Shown here piece by piece: positions 44,927-57,712 of a stretch of DNA of 64,000 bases. Below the pieces are notes generated by a model. It was given only the letters and a program-made list of their open reading frames with translations. It had not been told where the DNA came from and made no database searches. Position 1 is the stretch's first letter. The number at the start of each line of letters is the position of its first letter. Made by a program: the position numbers and the translations under genes. Source of the stretch: Cylindrobasidium torrendii FP15055 ss-10 (lineage: Eukaryota; Basidiomycota; Agaricomycetes; Agaricales; Physalacriaceae); contig KN880526.1 in the NCBI GenBank assembly GCA_000934385.1, positions 24,773 to 88,772 of the forward strand, read 5' to 3'.

Positions 44927-45229
44927 AGTTTAAGGAAGGTTGAAGACGGCGGGGAACGATGGAGGTAGTAAAGAAAGTGGTCGCTGCAAATTGAATTTGA
45001 ACTGCCAGACCTTTGTCGTCATGTGGTATCCTCCTGGGCAGCTCCACCAAGATCACTTCGAAGTGGCGCTTCAGTCCGCTTCAGATTTTGTTCATCCGGG
45101 AAACTTGCCATCATTGTCACAAAATGCGGATAGAGCAGCTCCGCTGCTTTTGATGTCCAGTACAATATATACCAGAAAAATCCTCATAAATCCTGGACCT
45201 CCACCCCCTCTTTTCAGTAAACAGGTCGT
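44927..45229. other. Spacer between chitin deacetylase and the SET gene
   Basis: 303 bp between same-strand genes; deacetylase promoter and 3' flank of the histone-chaperone gene. ATATATA-type sequence near 45166-45172 on either strand could be a TATA element for the deacetylase but is over 200 bp from its start. Confidence 0.35.
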
Positions 45230-46266
45230 CTATATCTTCTGCTTTTTCGCGCGCGGCTTCTCCAGGTCAATCTCCTCTGCATCATCATCGTCGTCCGAGT
45301 CCTCATCATCAGAGTCAAGCTCCCCGTTGCCAGCGTTGCCAAGGAAGTACTCAATAGCCTCAGGGAACACATCGTTGGCAATGCACAGGCCAAGCTGCAG
45401 CAAAACATCAACCATTTGAACACTATGACACTCGAACATAGAAAGATGAACTCACGTCGAAGGGGTCCGACTCGTGCTCGAAAAAGTTGAAAAAGCTGCC
45501 GGGCTCAGCAGGGTCTTCGTCGTCACCCTCAGCGCTCTCGCGAGGGTAGAGCTTGGTGAGCGCCTTGGCGGGGTCTTTCCAGTCAATCTTAATCGACTTC
45601 ACAGACGTAGTTAGTGCGATGTTCTCATACCCGGGTTTCACAATGCTCACCCCAGCCTTCACATGGTGTTCCCAAGAGAAATCAACAGCAACATCAGAGA
45701 CACCGTTTTCATCAACAGTATTCTTTTCGGGAGCGGGAGGCTGCGTGTAGGTGTACACCTTCTTGAGTACCTGGTCCTTGAAGTGGGGGTTTTCCTTGAA
45801 TTTCTGAATGGCACGGGACCCGTGAGTTAAGACAATTTGAGAGATAGCCGCCCACGCACAAATTCAAGAGTGAACACTCGGGGTTCAGCCTCGTCACGGG
45901 CAACCCAGACATCCTCGAGGTAGGTCAGCGCAAGCTGGTCCGCTTGGTGCTGGCAGTGGATTCCGAATGTGCCGTGGTTCATAAGCGCGACAGCCCAGAA
46001 GCGGTCGATGTTCTTGACCACGTCGCGCCTCTTCTCGAACACGGGCTTCATGAGTTTGTACGACTGGCGCTCTGTTGATCCATCAATCAATCAGTAGGCA
46101 CTAACCGACGCGCTGGAACGGACGCACCAATGAAGATATCGACGCGTTGGACGTCGCGGTTGACCGCCGTCAATGCGGCCGCGGCCTCTTCGCTGAGCTC
46201 AATGCCAGCAAGGGCATCCTTTTCTTCTTCGGCTCCCGGAGACGCGCGCTTAGTTCCCTTGGACAT
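45230..46266 (-). CDS. SET/TAF-I-type histone chaperone (NAP superfamily)
   Basis: The start at 46266 reads MSKGTKRASPGAEEEKDALA followed by VNRDVQRVDIFIERQSYKLM, the dimerisation helix of NAP-family chaperones. The earmuff domain follows: VFEKRRDVVKNIDRFWAVAL, MNHGTFGIHCQHQADQLALT, YLEDVWVARDEAEPRVFTLE, FFKENPHFKDQVLKKVYTYT, IALTTSVKSIKIDWKD and GSFFNFFEHESDPFD. After an intron comes LGLCIANDVFPEAIEYFLGN and an acidic tail (DSDDEDSDDDDDAEE) with a final basic KPRAKKQKI. Length (about 250-260 residues) and the long backbone helix plus acidic tail fit SET/Vps75 rather than the larger Nap1. It should bind histones H3-H4 or linker histones in the nucleus. Confidence 0.88.
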
Positions 46267-46580
46267 AGTGGTGCTGAATCAAGGCAAAGCGCAGAAAAAT
46301 TAAATGCAAACCTCTGCCACGATCGCACCGGCCCGGAGTCCGCGAAGCGTGAAATGGGCAAGCACGTGCAGAACGCGACGCGTTTGCTCAAAGTTCAGGA
46401 AGATACTAAACCGTCGAATCTTCTTCACAGGGGCCAGGTCAATGGCTCCTGCTCCCACAGTTGACAATGGGAAAAAAATTGCTTGTATATGTATGTATAA
46501 CAAACCGGAACACAAAGAGCTCATCGAGAAAAGGCAAGACTATATACATAAACGAGCGACAGTACCGTTCTCTTGACTCC
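46267..46580. other. Spacer between SET gene and SAC1
   Basis: 314 bp between same-strand genes, promoter of the SET gene and 3' flank of SAC1. No gene seen. Confidence 0.35.
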
Positions 46581-49161
46581 TTAGTCAAGGTGCTTCTTCT
46601 CTGAGAGTGCAATATCTCCTGTCTCCATCCTGCTTAACGTCCTCCTCTTTCCGCCATTCAACCATTTAGTCGTCTTCGCCATTGCCGCGGACACATCCTT
46701 TGCCCCGCTCACACCCATGCCATGACGCGCAGAACGGAAGCCAGGGCCAGTGTAGTAAATGATATCTGTGGGTGGTAGTAGCTTTGGCCACGACACAAAG
46801 TCAATGCCGTTGTTTGTCATGTAACCTAGGGCTGCCGCGAAGACAGCCCACCACAATGCGAAGTAGTACAGGAGCGAATATTCTGCAGGATAATTAGCTT
46901 TCACCCAGCATACGAGCAAAGGAAGACTTCCCTGATGTTCTAGGCAAGGTCAAACCCGCGCAAATCATAAAGAGCGAGAAAAACGCAATAACAGGCATCT
47001 ACGCGACGGTCAGCTTCAGCCATCTACAGAGCTAGTGAAGACGCACTGCACGAGTGATAAGAGGGCGAGAGTCCGTGATGAGGAACAAAGATGCGGTCGG
47101 GCCCCGACGCGGAACCCAAGCACCAGTGAACAGATCGTACGCATCTTGACGCGCTCCATCTAGATAGTTGTTCTTCAAGTAGCGGACGGCCGACTTGACG
47201 CCATCTTCAAGGGCACCCATCTTTGTGCGCTTGTTTGTGCGGGTGAAATCAGATTTGAGCGCACCAGAGCCAGCATACGCCATCGCAATGGCATCGCCAT
47301 GGTCTGCCCACACTTTGGCAAGGTCAGCACATGAGAGGCGGTGAGAACAGAGGGAAAACGCACTCTCTCGCAAGTCCTTGCTCATCTGGGGGTAATCGTC
47401 TACTGTTCCGTTGGGTGGGAAAACGCCCAACGCCTGTAATTGTTTCTCCAAAACGTGCTTCGCAATAGCACCTTGCCCGACGTTCGTGCGATCAAGGTTG
47501 TCCATGCAATTTGTACGTATTGTTCCAGTTTGGGTCTTGACTGCCTCACCATCCTGCAGATGGAAATACCTGAAGAACATCAATTGGCCTTCAAATATTG
47601 CTACATGAACGCACGTACCCGAACTGGTCTAGCTCGTCTTTGACAGCGTCGATAAGAATACTGATACGGTCCCACCTCATACTTTTGCACTCTGTATGGA
47701 AGTCAAAGTAGTTGTAGCGAACGTTGGGGATGTCCAGCTCCGCCGTGATTCGCTCATATGCATCCTTGACAGGTTTTTCATGGCCCTTGTGGTTGACGAG
47801 GTTGACAAGGACTTGACCTCCGTACTCTGATACCTGCTCCAATAGATGAAGCTTTGTGGCCTCGTTCTACTTACCATCAGCATTATAGTCCAAGCCAGCT
47901 GAACGGTCACATACTGTATCAGGCTTGTCCATAATCTGCAAGTCTGGCTTGTATCGCATCGTGTTGATCTCAGCCCAGTAAAGGGGAATGCTGCCACGAA
48001 TTTGCACGAAGCTAAGCTTTGACACGAACTCGTCGCCGTTACGGGCAATGCTCGAGTTTGGTGCTTCGACAAGGATGATCTGCTCTGTCTCGTTGAAGTT
48101 GGCTACATGGCCTTCGCTATCGATTCCCCGACGGAAGTAGCGTGTTCCAGCACGGTAGCGCGACCTTCGACTTATAAGGGCGATATGCATGTGGCGACCT
48201 TGAACAAACGCCGGACGGACGTCGAAAGCTGGGGATTTTTAGAGCGATAGACATGGATGTGGTCGTGCACACGTACTGCCGAACACTATTGGGACAATAT
48301 ATGCATCAAGCTATGGGAACATTAGAGCACATCACACGTAGGCAGCATTCACGTACATCCTGCTTTTCGCCGGCCTCAATCAGTCTGGTCTGGATAAACC
48401 TGCAGAATAGTCGGTTGACTGGTCAAATGCGACATGGATGTCTTACTTGTTCCAAAAGAAACGGTCGTCCGCCTGTGAGAAGTGTAAGGGTAGCTATCGC
48501 AAGAGTATTTACTGCGTACTGTTTGCCACAACGCCCTATTCTCGTCTTCTGCACGTGTGTTCCACTGCGCCTGGAGTCTCCGTGACAGGTCAAACGTATA
48601 GCTCAAGAGGAAAGAACCAGAATTGAGATGTGAGTTGAGGAGGGCAAGAAGATGGCCTTCAACCGGATGCGGGGGCGTGTCTGCCGAAATATTGGGGTTT
48701 AAAGGCAAAATATCGAATGTAGTGGCTTTGTATATGACGTGCCCAGCGAGTCGACCGCGCAAGTCGCGTCCGGTTATGAGGACAACATATTCAGCTATCA
48801 TCCAGTGCAAATGAGATTGGTGATACGAAGGTTGAGGCGAACGGCGTACACATCGAAAGTGAGATGATACCCATGATTCCATACACGGACTTGGGTGACC
48901 TGCGGGCTGTAGAGGGTGGAGAAGTCCCCAGAGCTGTTCAAATTTAAGATAGGCTTTTACGGAGGAGATCCATGTACAGACCATTGAGCGAGATTGTACC
49001 AGACGTGCGGTCTATGGACAGCGACTGCGTGGCCGCAGACTCGCCGGAGGGGACAAATGTGTACGAATCATTGTCGATGAATCTACGAATTGTAGGTCGG
49101 TCTTTCCAACGTAATAAGGCAGAACGTACAGGTACAGGCGTTCGTGCAGGGACTTGGCCAT
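46581..49161 (-). CDS. SAC1: SAC1-type phosphoinositide phosphatase
   Basis: ER/Golgi membrane phosphatase acting on PI4P. Start at 49161 ([12 protein letters not shown]), then across introns [32 protein letters not shown] and [20 protein letters not shown]. Further exons give [73 protein letters not shown] and [20 protein letters not shown]. The catalytic CX5R lies in [17 protein letters not shown] (near 47490). The C-terminal part contains [20 protein letters not shown], then two hydrophobic helices ([34 protein letters not shown]), as in Sac1, and ends [13 protein letters not shown]. The gene is divergent from LEA1, with 90 bp between start codons. Confidence 0.94.
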
Positions 49162-49251
49162 GGTAGTGGGAGGTGAGCGTGCGGTGAAGGAGACCCTGTA
49201 ATTGTGATCGCCGGTTCGGACGGCACGTTTATTAACTTGCACGCGTTCATC

Positions 49252-50148
49252 ATGGTCAAACTCACTCCAGAGCTGCTCGCGCAGACATCCTCGTCTATCA
49301 ATCCGTGCAAAGAACGCCAGTTGGATCTTAGAGGTGTGCCGCTTCTTGTCCGACTCTCCGGTCGCATTCAACGTTCCCAGGCTACAAAATACCCGTCATC
49401 GAAAATCTTGGTATAACGCGCGTACGTCTCCGCCATTCTCAGCAACACAATCTGTTTTACACCGCCCGCTAGGATCAACACGATGCTATCGATTTCACCG
49501 ACAATTCCGTCGTCACTTTGGGCAACTTCCCGCTGCTAAAACGCCTTCAAACACTGCTGATGGCCAACAACCGAATATCGACCATCTCCCCATCCCTTCA
49601 CCTCTCTGCCCCGAATCTTACCACCCTTGTTCTAACAAGCAACAACGTCTCCGAGCTCGGCGACTTGGAACCTCTGAAAGACCTCAAAAAGCTCACGTAT
49701 CTCTCGCTCATCGGCAACCCCGTCCGCGAGAAAAAATGGTATCGCGAGTGGCTTGCGTACAGAATCCCATCGCTGAGAGTTTTGGATTTCCAGAGAATCA
49801 GGGACAAGGTGCGTCACAAATGGTCTGAGAGTTGTGCACCAAGCTTATGTGCCCGTCGTGCAGGAGCGCCAAACAGGCAAGTCACTGTTTCGTACCGCGG
49901 ATAACCTGCCCACCGCATTGGCGACAACCATTACCACGACGGTATCATCCAGTGCTGCCAAAGCCGCTATTCTGGCGGACGAGCCCCGTGCGCAATCACA
50001 AATGAAGGCATCCAAATTCATGTCCAAGGAGGAAGCAGAGCGCATCAAACAGGCTATTGCGAACGCTAAGAGTGTAGACGAAATTCGGAAGCTCGAAAGA
50101 AGCCTGCGCGAAGGATATGTACCGGAGATAGAATCAGTTGGCGCATAA
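49252..50148 (+). CDS. LEA1: U2 snRNP protein A' (LEA1)
   Basis: Leucine-rich-repeat protein of the U2 snRNP that binds U2B''/U2 snRNA. It starts MVKLTPELLAQTSSSINPCK at 49252, with ERQLDLRGYKIPVIENLG split by an intron. The LRRs follow: DAIDFTDNSVVTLGNFPLLK, RLQTLLMANNRISTISPSLH, NLTTLVLTSNNVSELGDLEP and LKKLTYLSLIGNPVREKKWY, with the LRR cap YREWLAYRIPSLRVLDFQRI. A C-terminal helical tail (MSKEEAERIKQAIANAKSVD, EIRKLERSLREGYVPE) completes the family layout. It converges on the next gene, with 89 bp between stops. Confidence 0.94.
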
Positions 50149-50237
50149 CATATTGGTAACTCTTAGCGGTTCATTACAATTTGTATTTCTACGACCCATG
50201 CAATGGGTGTACCCGGTGCATGCCACGATTCTATGAA

Positions 50238-51065
50238 CTATGCTTTGATACCCTTGCTTCCAATCCACAGCCCGTGGAACGTTAGAGCAATAGTTGCGAA
50301 AAGGTTGAACAACGAGCTAACGCCGTGGAGGGCACCAAACTGCTTGTTCAATGCTTTCATCTCGTCGGAAACCTGCGAAGCAATGAGCATAGAGCAGTTG
50401 TTATCGGAGAGGAAATCCCACTCCTGCGTCCGAGTACGCCTTGCCTTCCTTCTTTTCTTGCTGGTGGCGTTTGAACATGCACCTGGATTCCATTAGCTGG
50501 TTTCTGAAGCACAGTTTCTGCGGACAACGCACTTGCTAGTCATCGGGCCGATGACAAAGTAGTTCCCAGCCTGTGCCAGTGACACAAACGCAAGAATGTA
50601 CGCCTGCGCGACGTCTGCCACCAACGGGTTGGCAAGGTGGTTCAGAACATGAGGGTGGGAACGCGTCCAGAGCGCGAGAAGTCCACCGGATATCACGATA
50701 GAGTTGAAGAAGTAGACTGGGAAAGTACGGTGCTGAAGTGCGCCAAATTGTTGACGGGCTATTCGAGTTTAACGTTTGACTTCCATGTGAAAGGCAAGAC
50801 ATGGCACATACGTAGAGACTTGTATGCAATGACACCTGGACGTGAGTTAGCAAGGTCAAGGTCAGTGTATAACACTGTATTCACCTCCAAAGAATGATAC
50901 CCAAATGGCTGAAAGAAAGGCTTATGAGCACTGCTGTCTCCAATGTTTTGATGAGCCATGCCACTCACACATGCCATACAGGAATGCATAACCGACGCTG
51001 TAGGCGCCATCGAGGGAAAACGTCTCCTTCAATGTGGAAAACGATAGCAACTCGAGTTCTGGCAT
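50238..51065 (-). CDS. TMEM205-like (DUF4149) membrane protein
   Basis: Start at 51065 (MPELELLSFSTLKETFSLDG). Later exons read PRQQFGALQHRTFPVYFFNS, IVISGGLLALWTRSHPHVLN, DVAQAYILAFVSLAQAGNYF and VIGPMTSK. After an intron comes CMFKRHQQEKKEGKAYSDAG, then VSDEMKALNKQFGALHGVSS and LFNLFATIALTFHGLWIGSK. The FGxLQxRxFPxYF motif, the conserved GPxTxK before a charged loop, and the final KxFGxxHGVSSLxN are typical of the TMEM205/DUF4149 family. Function in fungi is not established. Several small exons between 50780 and 51000 are inferred from frame and GT-AG sites. Confidence 0.85.
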
Positions 51066-51281
51066 GATGACGGGATGAGACAGAAGGGCGAATTCAAGCA
51101 CGGGAGTATTAAGTTATGTTCGAGCAGGCCGTCCGCCGTTCTCGGCCCAAAGCCCGGAATGCACTCCATCAGCGGGCTCATCACCGTTCAAGCTGCAAGA
51201 AAGTTGTTGGAATCACAGAGCTTACATTACATCTTTCTACAGGCTTGATGAACAATTTTACTACGGAACAAGGTACAATAA

Positions 51282-53399
51282 TCATAATCCACCGAAAACA
51301 ATCAGCTTTGTGTTCATGTACTCCTCGATTCCATGGCCTCCCTCCCGTCCGAGACCACTTTCCTTGATGCCACCAAACGGTACCGCAGCTTGGCTTATCA
51401 AACCGGTGTTTGCACCGACCATGCCCACCTGCAACTTCTCCGCGACACGCCAGACACGACCAACATCTCGCGAGAAGAAGTAGCCTGCGAGGCCGACATC
51501 TGTGTTGTTTGCTAGTTCAATCACCTCTGCCTCGGTGGTGAATTGTGTGAGCGCAGCAAGCGGGCCAAACGTCTCCTCCTGGTTGAGGCAGGCGTCGGCA
51601 GGGACGTCGGAGAGAACGGTCGGCTCAAAGAACGAAGTGCCCTCTGGGCCTTTTCCACCAATGAGCAGCTTGGCTCCTCGGGACACTGCGTCTTCGACAT
51701 GCGACTTCACCTTGTCTGCCGCGCGAGCGTGTATGAGCGGACCGTGTGTTCTGAGCAGCGTTGTCAACTGTTAAGATCATTCCTTAGAACGACGATGCTC
51801 ACGTCGATGCGTCAAGTCCGTTGCCAATCTTGAATGCAGCCACCTTCTCTGTGAGCTTCGCGGCAAACTCGGCATAAACACCCGCCTGTACGAATATCCT
51901 GTTCGCACAAACGCAAGTCTGACCACTGCCGCGGAACTTGCATGCCAACGCGCCTGCGATAGCTTCGTCTATGTTCGCATCGTCGAACACGATGAATGGG
52001 GCGTTTCCTCCCGCCTCAAGCGAGACCCTGAGAAAGTCAGTCAAAGCTGCAGGAAACTGAATTGCACCCCCTACTTTTTCATTGTCGTCGCTGACATGCC
52101 CAGCAATAATTTTGCGACACCAGTCGAGCCAGTGAAGGACACCTTCTTCACAATTTTATTCTCACAGATCTCACGGCCTACCTCGGAGACGTTCTTCTGG
52201 GTAGTCACGATGTTTATAACACCAGGGGGTATGCCGGCACGGATTCCCAACTACTCTCAACGTGAGTATGCAGATACGGCATTATCGTCCTTGCGTACCT
52301 CGGCGATAGCAAGGGCGGAGAATGGTGTCTCTGGCGGCGGCTTGATGACTGCTGTGCAACCAGCAGCAAGAGCGGCCCCAAGCTTGCGAGTAATCATGGC
52401 GGATGGGAAGTTCCATGGAGTCATGATACCGCTTAGAGTTTTCTAAGTAAGGATTGGACGGGGCGCTATCAGACGACGTACACAACACCTGGTCCACACT
52501 AAGCACGATCCAACGTGGTATATAGAGGCTAACTCACCGATAGGCTGCTTGATGACTACGTTGCGAACTGCAGTGTTTGCGGACGGGATTTGCTCTGTTG
52601 GGGCGGATGAGGGGCGGCAACAGATCTCCAAAATAATACGTACCGCCATAAGTGCGGACAGCTTCCTCAGCTAGAACGACAGCATAAGAATGGGTTCCAC
52701 GACGCGAGAGAGTGCGTACCAAACCACTGTAAGCAGTCAGTAAAGTGGTTCAAGTATGCTGGATGCGACGCACCTCCATGAACGACGCGCTGTACGCAAC
52801 TTCTCCCTGAAAAGACTGAGCAGCCGGCAGCATATTGCACACGAGTGCTCACCTTGCCCTCGGCCAATGTCTTTCCATTCTCAATGGTCTACGAACTGTG
52901 AGAAGATGACTTGGGAATGGACCAAATGGCACCCACAATGAGACGGCCGAGGTCATCTGTGTGCTCTTGCATGAGAGCATAGAGCTTCAATAGAAGGTCA
53001 TGACGGTGCTAATCAACGACGTCAATTACATCGCGCATGTATGAGAATATCTTGCTCACCTTGGGGGACGTTGTGCTCCAGGCGGGGAATGCCTTGGCGG
53101 CGGCGTCGATGGCCTGTTTGGTTTCCGCCAGCCCCATCTCTGGGATCGTGCCGATAGTCTCGAGGGTAGCGGGGTCTAGCAATAGGTATATGCGTGTTGT
53201 TGGTTGCTTGCGCGGTGTGGATACTCACTGTTCACGGTGATGGTTTCGCCGCTCTGTGCGTCGACCCATTTGCCATCGATGTAGCCTTGGAATTTGACGA
53301 GGCTGGGGTCCTTCAAGCCAAACTAAAGTAGTGCTGCTTAATTGGCAGAGCACAAGCGAGACATGTAATGCAGACCGAGGATGCTTGAGAGCTGGCCAT
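51282..53399 (-). CDS. Succinate-semialdehyde dehydrogenase (NAD(P)+), GABA shunt
   Basis: Aldehyde dehydrogenase of the SSADH (UGA2/GabD) type. It starts MASSQASS at 53399, then, after a 54-nt intron, [20 protein letters not shown]. Further exons give [50 protein letters not shown] (cofactor loop), [20 protein letters not shown] and [40 protein letters not shown] holds the general-base Glu and [17 protein letters not shown] the catalytic Cys (near 51920). The end reads [20 protein letters not shown]. It oxidises succinate semialdehyde to succinate in GABA breakdown. The gene has unusually many small exons between 52050 and 53300. Confidence 0.93.
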
Positions 53400-54107
53400 T
53401 CTGAATCGCAGGAAGAAGGTGGATGGGCGAAAATGAGAACGAATGAGAGGCATCCAGAGGCGAATTTATCCTTCCGCTTTGTTGCGCGACGGCGTTCGGT
53501 AAGGGGTTGGCCGAAGACCGTGGCTATCTACAGTATCTGCACTGGCCATCAATTGTGATCGGGCGACTTCTCACCATGATAATCGCGCGAAGTGAGCGTG
53601 AACGTATGCCAAAGGTATCTGGGTAGGCAAATATTGAAGGGACACATTAGCCGAGCTGAAGAACCAAGAGACTGCACCTTTATACTTTGCCGCTATGTCG
53701 AAGTCGTATTTAGTCTACACTTTGTCACTCAGACCAAAGCATCCTAGAGCTGTTACTTAGACCTTCTGTTCTACCGCATTCTTCCCCTACTTACCGAGCC
53801 TTTCTTTCCCGGGAATCCAGTTTACAAGTCGATTCATCAAGTTCAACTCAGTATCGAGATTCAGGGCTTCTAGGGCTGAAAATGATTATAATCCTGCAAT
53901 TTCGTCAAGTTTTTCTTCCTGTGGTATTTCATGCGCAAGTTAAACCGCTATGCTGCCTTCCCCCCCACTTAAAGAGGCTGCGCCCTGCGACTTCCAAAAC
54001 AGGAATTGTGGGCGGCAGGAATCAGAGAGGTTGGATTGGCCGGGGATTAACGGTCCGCGACACCGAGTCTCCTCTGCATTTGACCTTACACTTCCAAACC
54101 GACGACG
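53400..54107. other. Divergent intergenic region between SSADH and Rieske genes
   Basis: 708 bp. Holds both promoters. No ORF with recognisable similarity, no RNA gene and no clear TATA box seen near 54108. Confidence 0.4.
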
Positions 54108-55084
54108 ATGGCCACCCTTGCGGCGAAAAAAGCGTTCACTATTGCGCCAACTGTGCGCACGCTTGCGTCTGGCGTTCCGCATGCGCCGGCGCTCAACCTT
54201 GCCGCCAAGCCCCTCGCTGACGGGCACGGACACGGCACATCCCGCGCGGACAAGCCTTCTGCATGGGCATCTAGCACCACTCTTTCTTCTGCTGGCCTTG
54301 TCTCGAGGACCGCATTCACTGGTGCGTCTACAAATGCTAGGGCAGGAGGCAGGATATCTAATGCAACTACTAGCTCGCCCGACTGGTCACTTCCAGCAAC
54401 GCCTTCTCTCTACCTCCGCTGCCGTAAAGGATGCTCCCCAGGTTCCCGACTTCTCTCACTACCGGGCACCCAACACCGACAAGAACCGCACGTTCTCATA
54501 TTTCATGGTTGGCTCCCTCGGTGTGCTCTCCGCGTCGATGGCCAAGTCCAGCGTCTCCGAGTTCCTTGTCACCATGTCTGCTTCCGCCGACGTTCTTGCT
54601 CTCGCCAAAGTCGAGGTTGAGCTTGGTAGCATTCCGGAAGGAAAGAACGTTATCATCAAATGGCGCGGAAAGCCTGTCTTCGTTAGGCATCGTACCGCTT
54701 CCGAGATCGAGGAAGCCAACCGCGAGGACTGGAAGTCGCTTCGTGACCCAGAGGCGGATAGCGCTCGTGTCAAGAACCCGGAGTGGCTTGTAATGCTGGG
54801 TGTTTGCACACACTTGGGTTGTGTGCCGATTGGAGAGGCGGGTGATTACGGAGGCTGGTGCGCACACACTCCGGCTCCTAGATCGCTCCCTAACACTGTC
54901 GATCCAGGTTCTGCCCGTGTCACGGTTCCCATTACGATATTTGTGAGTATGCCACGAATTTAAGGCGTTGTCGGCGCTGACATCCATGACAGCTGGTCGC
55001 ATTCGCAAGGGCCCAGCTCCTACCAACCTCGAAATTCCTACATACGACCTCAACGAGGCGGAGGGCAAGCTCGTCGTTGGATAA
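54108..55084 (+). CDS. RIP1: Rieske iron-sulfur subunit of the cytochrome bc1 complex
   Basis: Mitochondrial inner-membrane subunit of complex III. The N-terminus MATLAAKKAFTIAPTVRTLA is an amphipathic, Arg/Lys-containing presequence, followed by a long Ala/Ser/His-rich leader. The mature start is near AAVKDAPQVPDFSHYRAPNT. A single membrane helix spans FSYFMVGSLGVLSASMAKSS. The cluster-binding boxes are CTHLGCVP (near 54810) and CPCHGSHYDIS, the second interrupted by an intron (about 54943-54991) just before GRIRKGPAPTNLEIPTYDLN. All four ligands (two Cys, two His) and both disulfide cysteines are present. It ends EGKLVVG at 55084. The His/Gly-rich leader (DGHGHGTSRADK) is longer than in yeast. 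Confidence 0.95.
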
Positions 55085-55509
55085 TTTATGTCGGAGCATC
55101 ATTTACCTTAGAAGCAAGGTCTTGTTCTTTGTCAGGAATCAGACTCCTTTGGAAACTGTCTCTTCTGGCGCATCTAAGCTCTGACCTCAAACTGTCCTAC
55201 GTCAAGCCAAGCAGACTAATCCTGGTCAGTACTTATACGTATTGAGCCCGCCTCGCGCATGAGAATGTATTCTTCCAGCTCAGGGACGTCGCGAGGAACA
55301 CATGAGCGCGAATGAGCCATCGAAGATATTTCTTGCGCCATACATTTGTCACCAAAATGCCGGGCAAGTTTTCGCAGAAGGAACTGCCTATCCGCTATGT
55401 TGTGGGCTATCTCTGGCGCTATCTTGCGTATTGAGGGATAGCCTCCGATTTTCTTATAAGACGCGCACAGTTCAGTGGAGATTCCTCCGGCCACCCGTCT
55501 ATCTCTACC
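55085..55509. other. Spacer upstream of the MFS permease
   Basis: 425 bp without a gene. Rieske 3' flank followed by the permease promoter; TTCTTATAAGAC near 55452-55463 is a possible TATA-like element about 50 bp before the start at 55510. Confidence 0.4.
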
Positions 55510-57712
55510 ATGGACAAGGACCAAGCTGCTCTTGCCCCCGAGTGGAAGAAGCCGGAAACTTTCAAGGAGAAGCTTCTCTCGTATTTGTGGGATGCAGACA
55601 ACCACTTGAAGACTCCGTTCGAGCGCAAGCTGGTTCGAAAGGTAGATGGGACAGTTGATAGGCGCAGCTACTTATCGTCTCTAGCTTGATTTCGGGATCT
55701 TGGTTGTGGCCTGCCTGGGATTCTTCATGAGGTCTGTGCTTCTTGCGGGTCATTCTTCATGTCATTGACTTGTTGTAGATATCTTGATTCCGCTAATCTG
55801 GCTAACGCTGTAAGCTCCGCCTCGAGTTATCGCCAGTCTTTCATTGACAACCGCTCCAGTATGTCTCTGGCATGAAGGAGGACCTAGTGCTCAATGGCAA
55901 TGAGTACACATATGTTGGTTGTATCTCTTCTCCTATCTTATACACACTCACATTCGTTCAGATGGGCACCTGCTATACTGTCGCATATGCACTCTTCCAA
56001 ATTCCCGGCACGATGATGGTCACAAGAGTTCGCCCAAGTTACTTTCTGTTTGCATGCGAAGTAGGCTGGGGTGCGCTTTTCGTCCTTCTACATTTCGCAT
56101 ACTGTCCTGACAAACTCGTCACAACCTAGGCATCTTCACCTTCGCGCAAGCAGGGGCACAGAATGCTGGGCAAATGTATGCATTCCGGTTCTGTGTAGGG
56201 TTGTTTGAGGCGCCTTTCTTTCCAAGCCTGCTATGTATGCGCTTCCGTGTCTGTACGCGCAAAGCTAACATGGTCTACAGATGTGCTGGGTTCATGGTAC
56301 AACAAATACGAGCTGGCGAAACGCATGGCCATCTTCCATTTGTCTGGTGAGTGTCGGGAAATCAACGATACTTCGCCTTGTTGACGAGCTATCAAGGCTC
56401 CCTTGGCTCTGCATTTGGTGGATATCTACAAGCAGCCATCTACGAAACATTGGACGGTGCTCGTGGCATAGGTGAGTCCATGATTCAAACATACTCCGAC
56501 CGTTCTATAACATGTTTATAGCTGGCTGGCGGTGGTTGTACATCGTTTGTGGGTGTATGACAATTCCCTGTGGTCTTGCCGTGTTATTCTTGCTCCCTGA
56601 TCTTCCATCCAACTCCCGGGCATGGTATCTCACTGAGGAAGAACGCGATTTTGCACTGGATCGTGCTGTCGCTAGTGGAAAGGTAGATATCATCGCTCTT
56701 ACCGTAGCGCTGCCCTCTAATAGTGTTGCAGTCTCAACCCGGGGAGAGAAAGATCAACTTGGACCTTGTCAAGCGCATGTTCACTTCATGGAGTCAGTCA
56801 TTCTATCTCCTTCGCATGCACAAAAAGACTCAAGCCTTACAGAATGGTACGCATTCGTTCTTGGGTACACGATCTATGGCATTTCGTGCCAGGCGGGGGA
56901 CTATTTCAGTATTTGGCTGAGTACGTTCGGTCAACTGGAGAACTTCGCAATCATTGAAGGATTATTCAGAATCTGCTGGGTACTCCGTCGCAGAGCGGAA
57001 CGTCATTCCATCTTGCGCAAGACTCTTGAATGCGCTATGCATATTCTTGTGGGGCTTTGGTAGCGACCTCTCTGGGTCTCGATTCGCTTTTGTCTTTGGC
57101 CCACTCGTGCGTCTTTCAAATCCAAATTGTGACTTCAACGGTGTTGATGGGTTATGCAAGGCCTACGGTCTCCTCCCAACGGGTGTCCTTGCATTCTGGC
57201 CAAAATCCCAAGGCTTCAAGCTCTTCGCATTTTTCACGTCGGGTGTACAGCTCATGACAGCGGTTTTCTACACCTGGGTGAACGAAATCAACGCTGGGGA
57301 CAATGAACTCAGGGCAATCACAATAAGCTCGATGAATGGTGTACAGTATGCGATCTCTGCGTGGCTTCCAATTGTCATTTTCCCTCAAACCATGTATGTG
57401 CCCCAAAGATGCCAATCGGTCGCGCAACGCTGACTTGTATATAGGGCACCCACCTTCCGTCGTGGTTTCCCGGCCACATTCGGGTTTGTCATAGCAGGCT
57501 TGGTGCGTAGAAAGATGAAGACCGTGAACTGTCTAACCGAGAGGGCTTAGATTATCATCGTTGGAATCAAGGTGCTAGCAGACAGAGATGCCAGACGGCG
57601 GCCCGCAACTGTGGAAGAGGCAAGCGACACGCAAGAAACGCAGTCAATAGACGAGAAGAGTCCCGTTGACGGCGCCGCTATTGGAACACACCAAGATGGT
57701 GTGAAAGGCTAG
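55510..57712 (+). CDS. MFS permease of the anion:cation symporter family (Vht1/Liz1/Dal5-like)
   Basis: About 500 residues, twelve-helix major facilitator. It starts MDKDQAALAPEWKKPETFKE, then LLSYLWDADNHLKTPFERKL. The region RYLDSANLANAYVSGMKEDL is typical of the biotin/pantothenate (Vht1/Liz1/Fen2) branch of the ACS family. Later exons give TVAYALFQIPGTMMVTRVRP, AQNAGQMYAFRFCVGLFEAP, FFPSLLYVLGSWYNKYELAK and RMAIFHLSGTLGSAFGGYLQ. The central AGWRWLYIVCGCMTIPCGLA, LPDLPSNSRAWYLTEEERDF and the C-terminal ALRAITISSMNGV-like segment with AWLPIVIFPQTMAPTFRRGF complete the family pattern. The substrate is likely a carboxylated vitamin or similar organic anion; this is inferred and unproven. Many introns, frame kept throughout those I could join. 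Converges on NPL4. Confidence 0.88.
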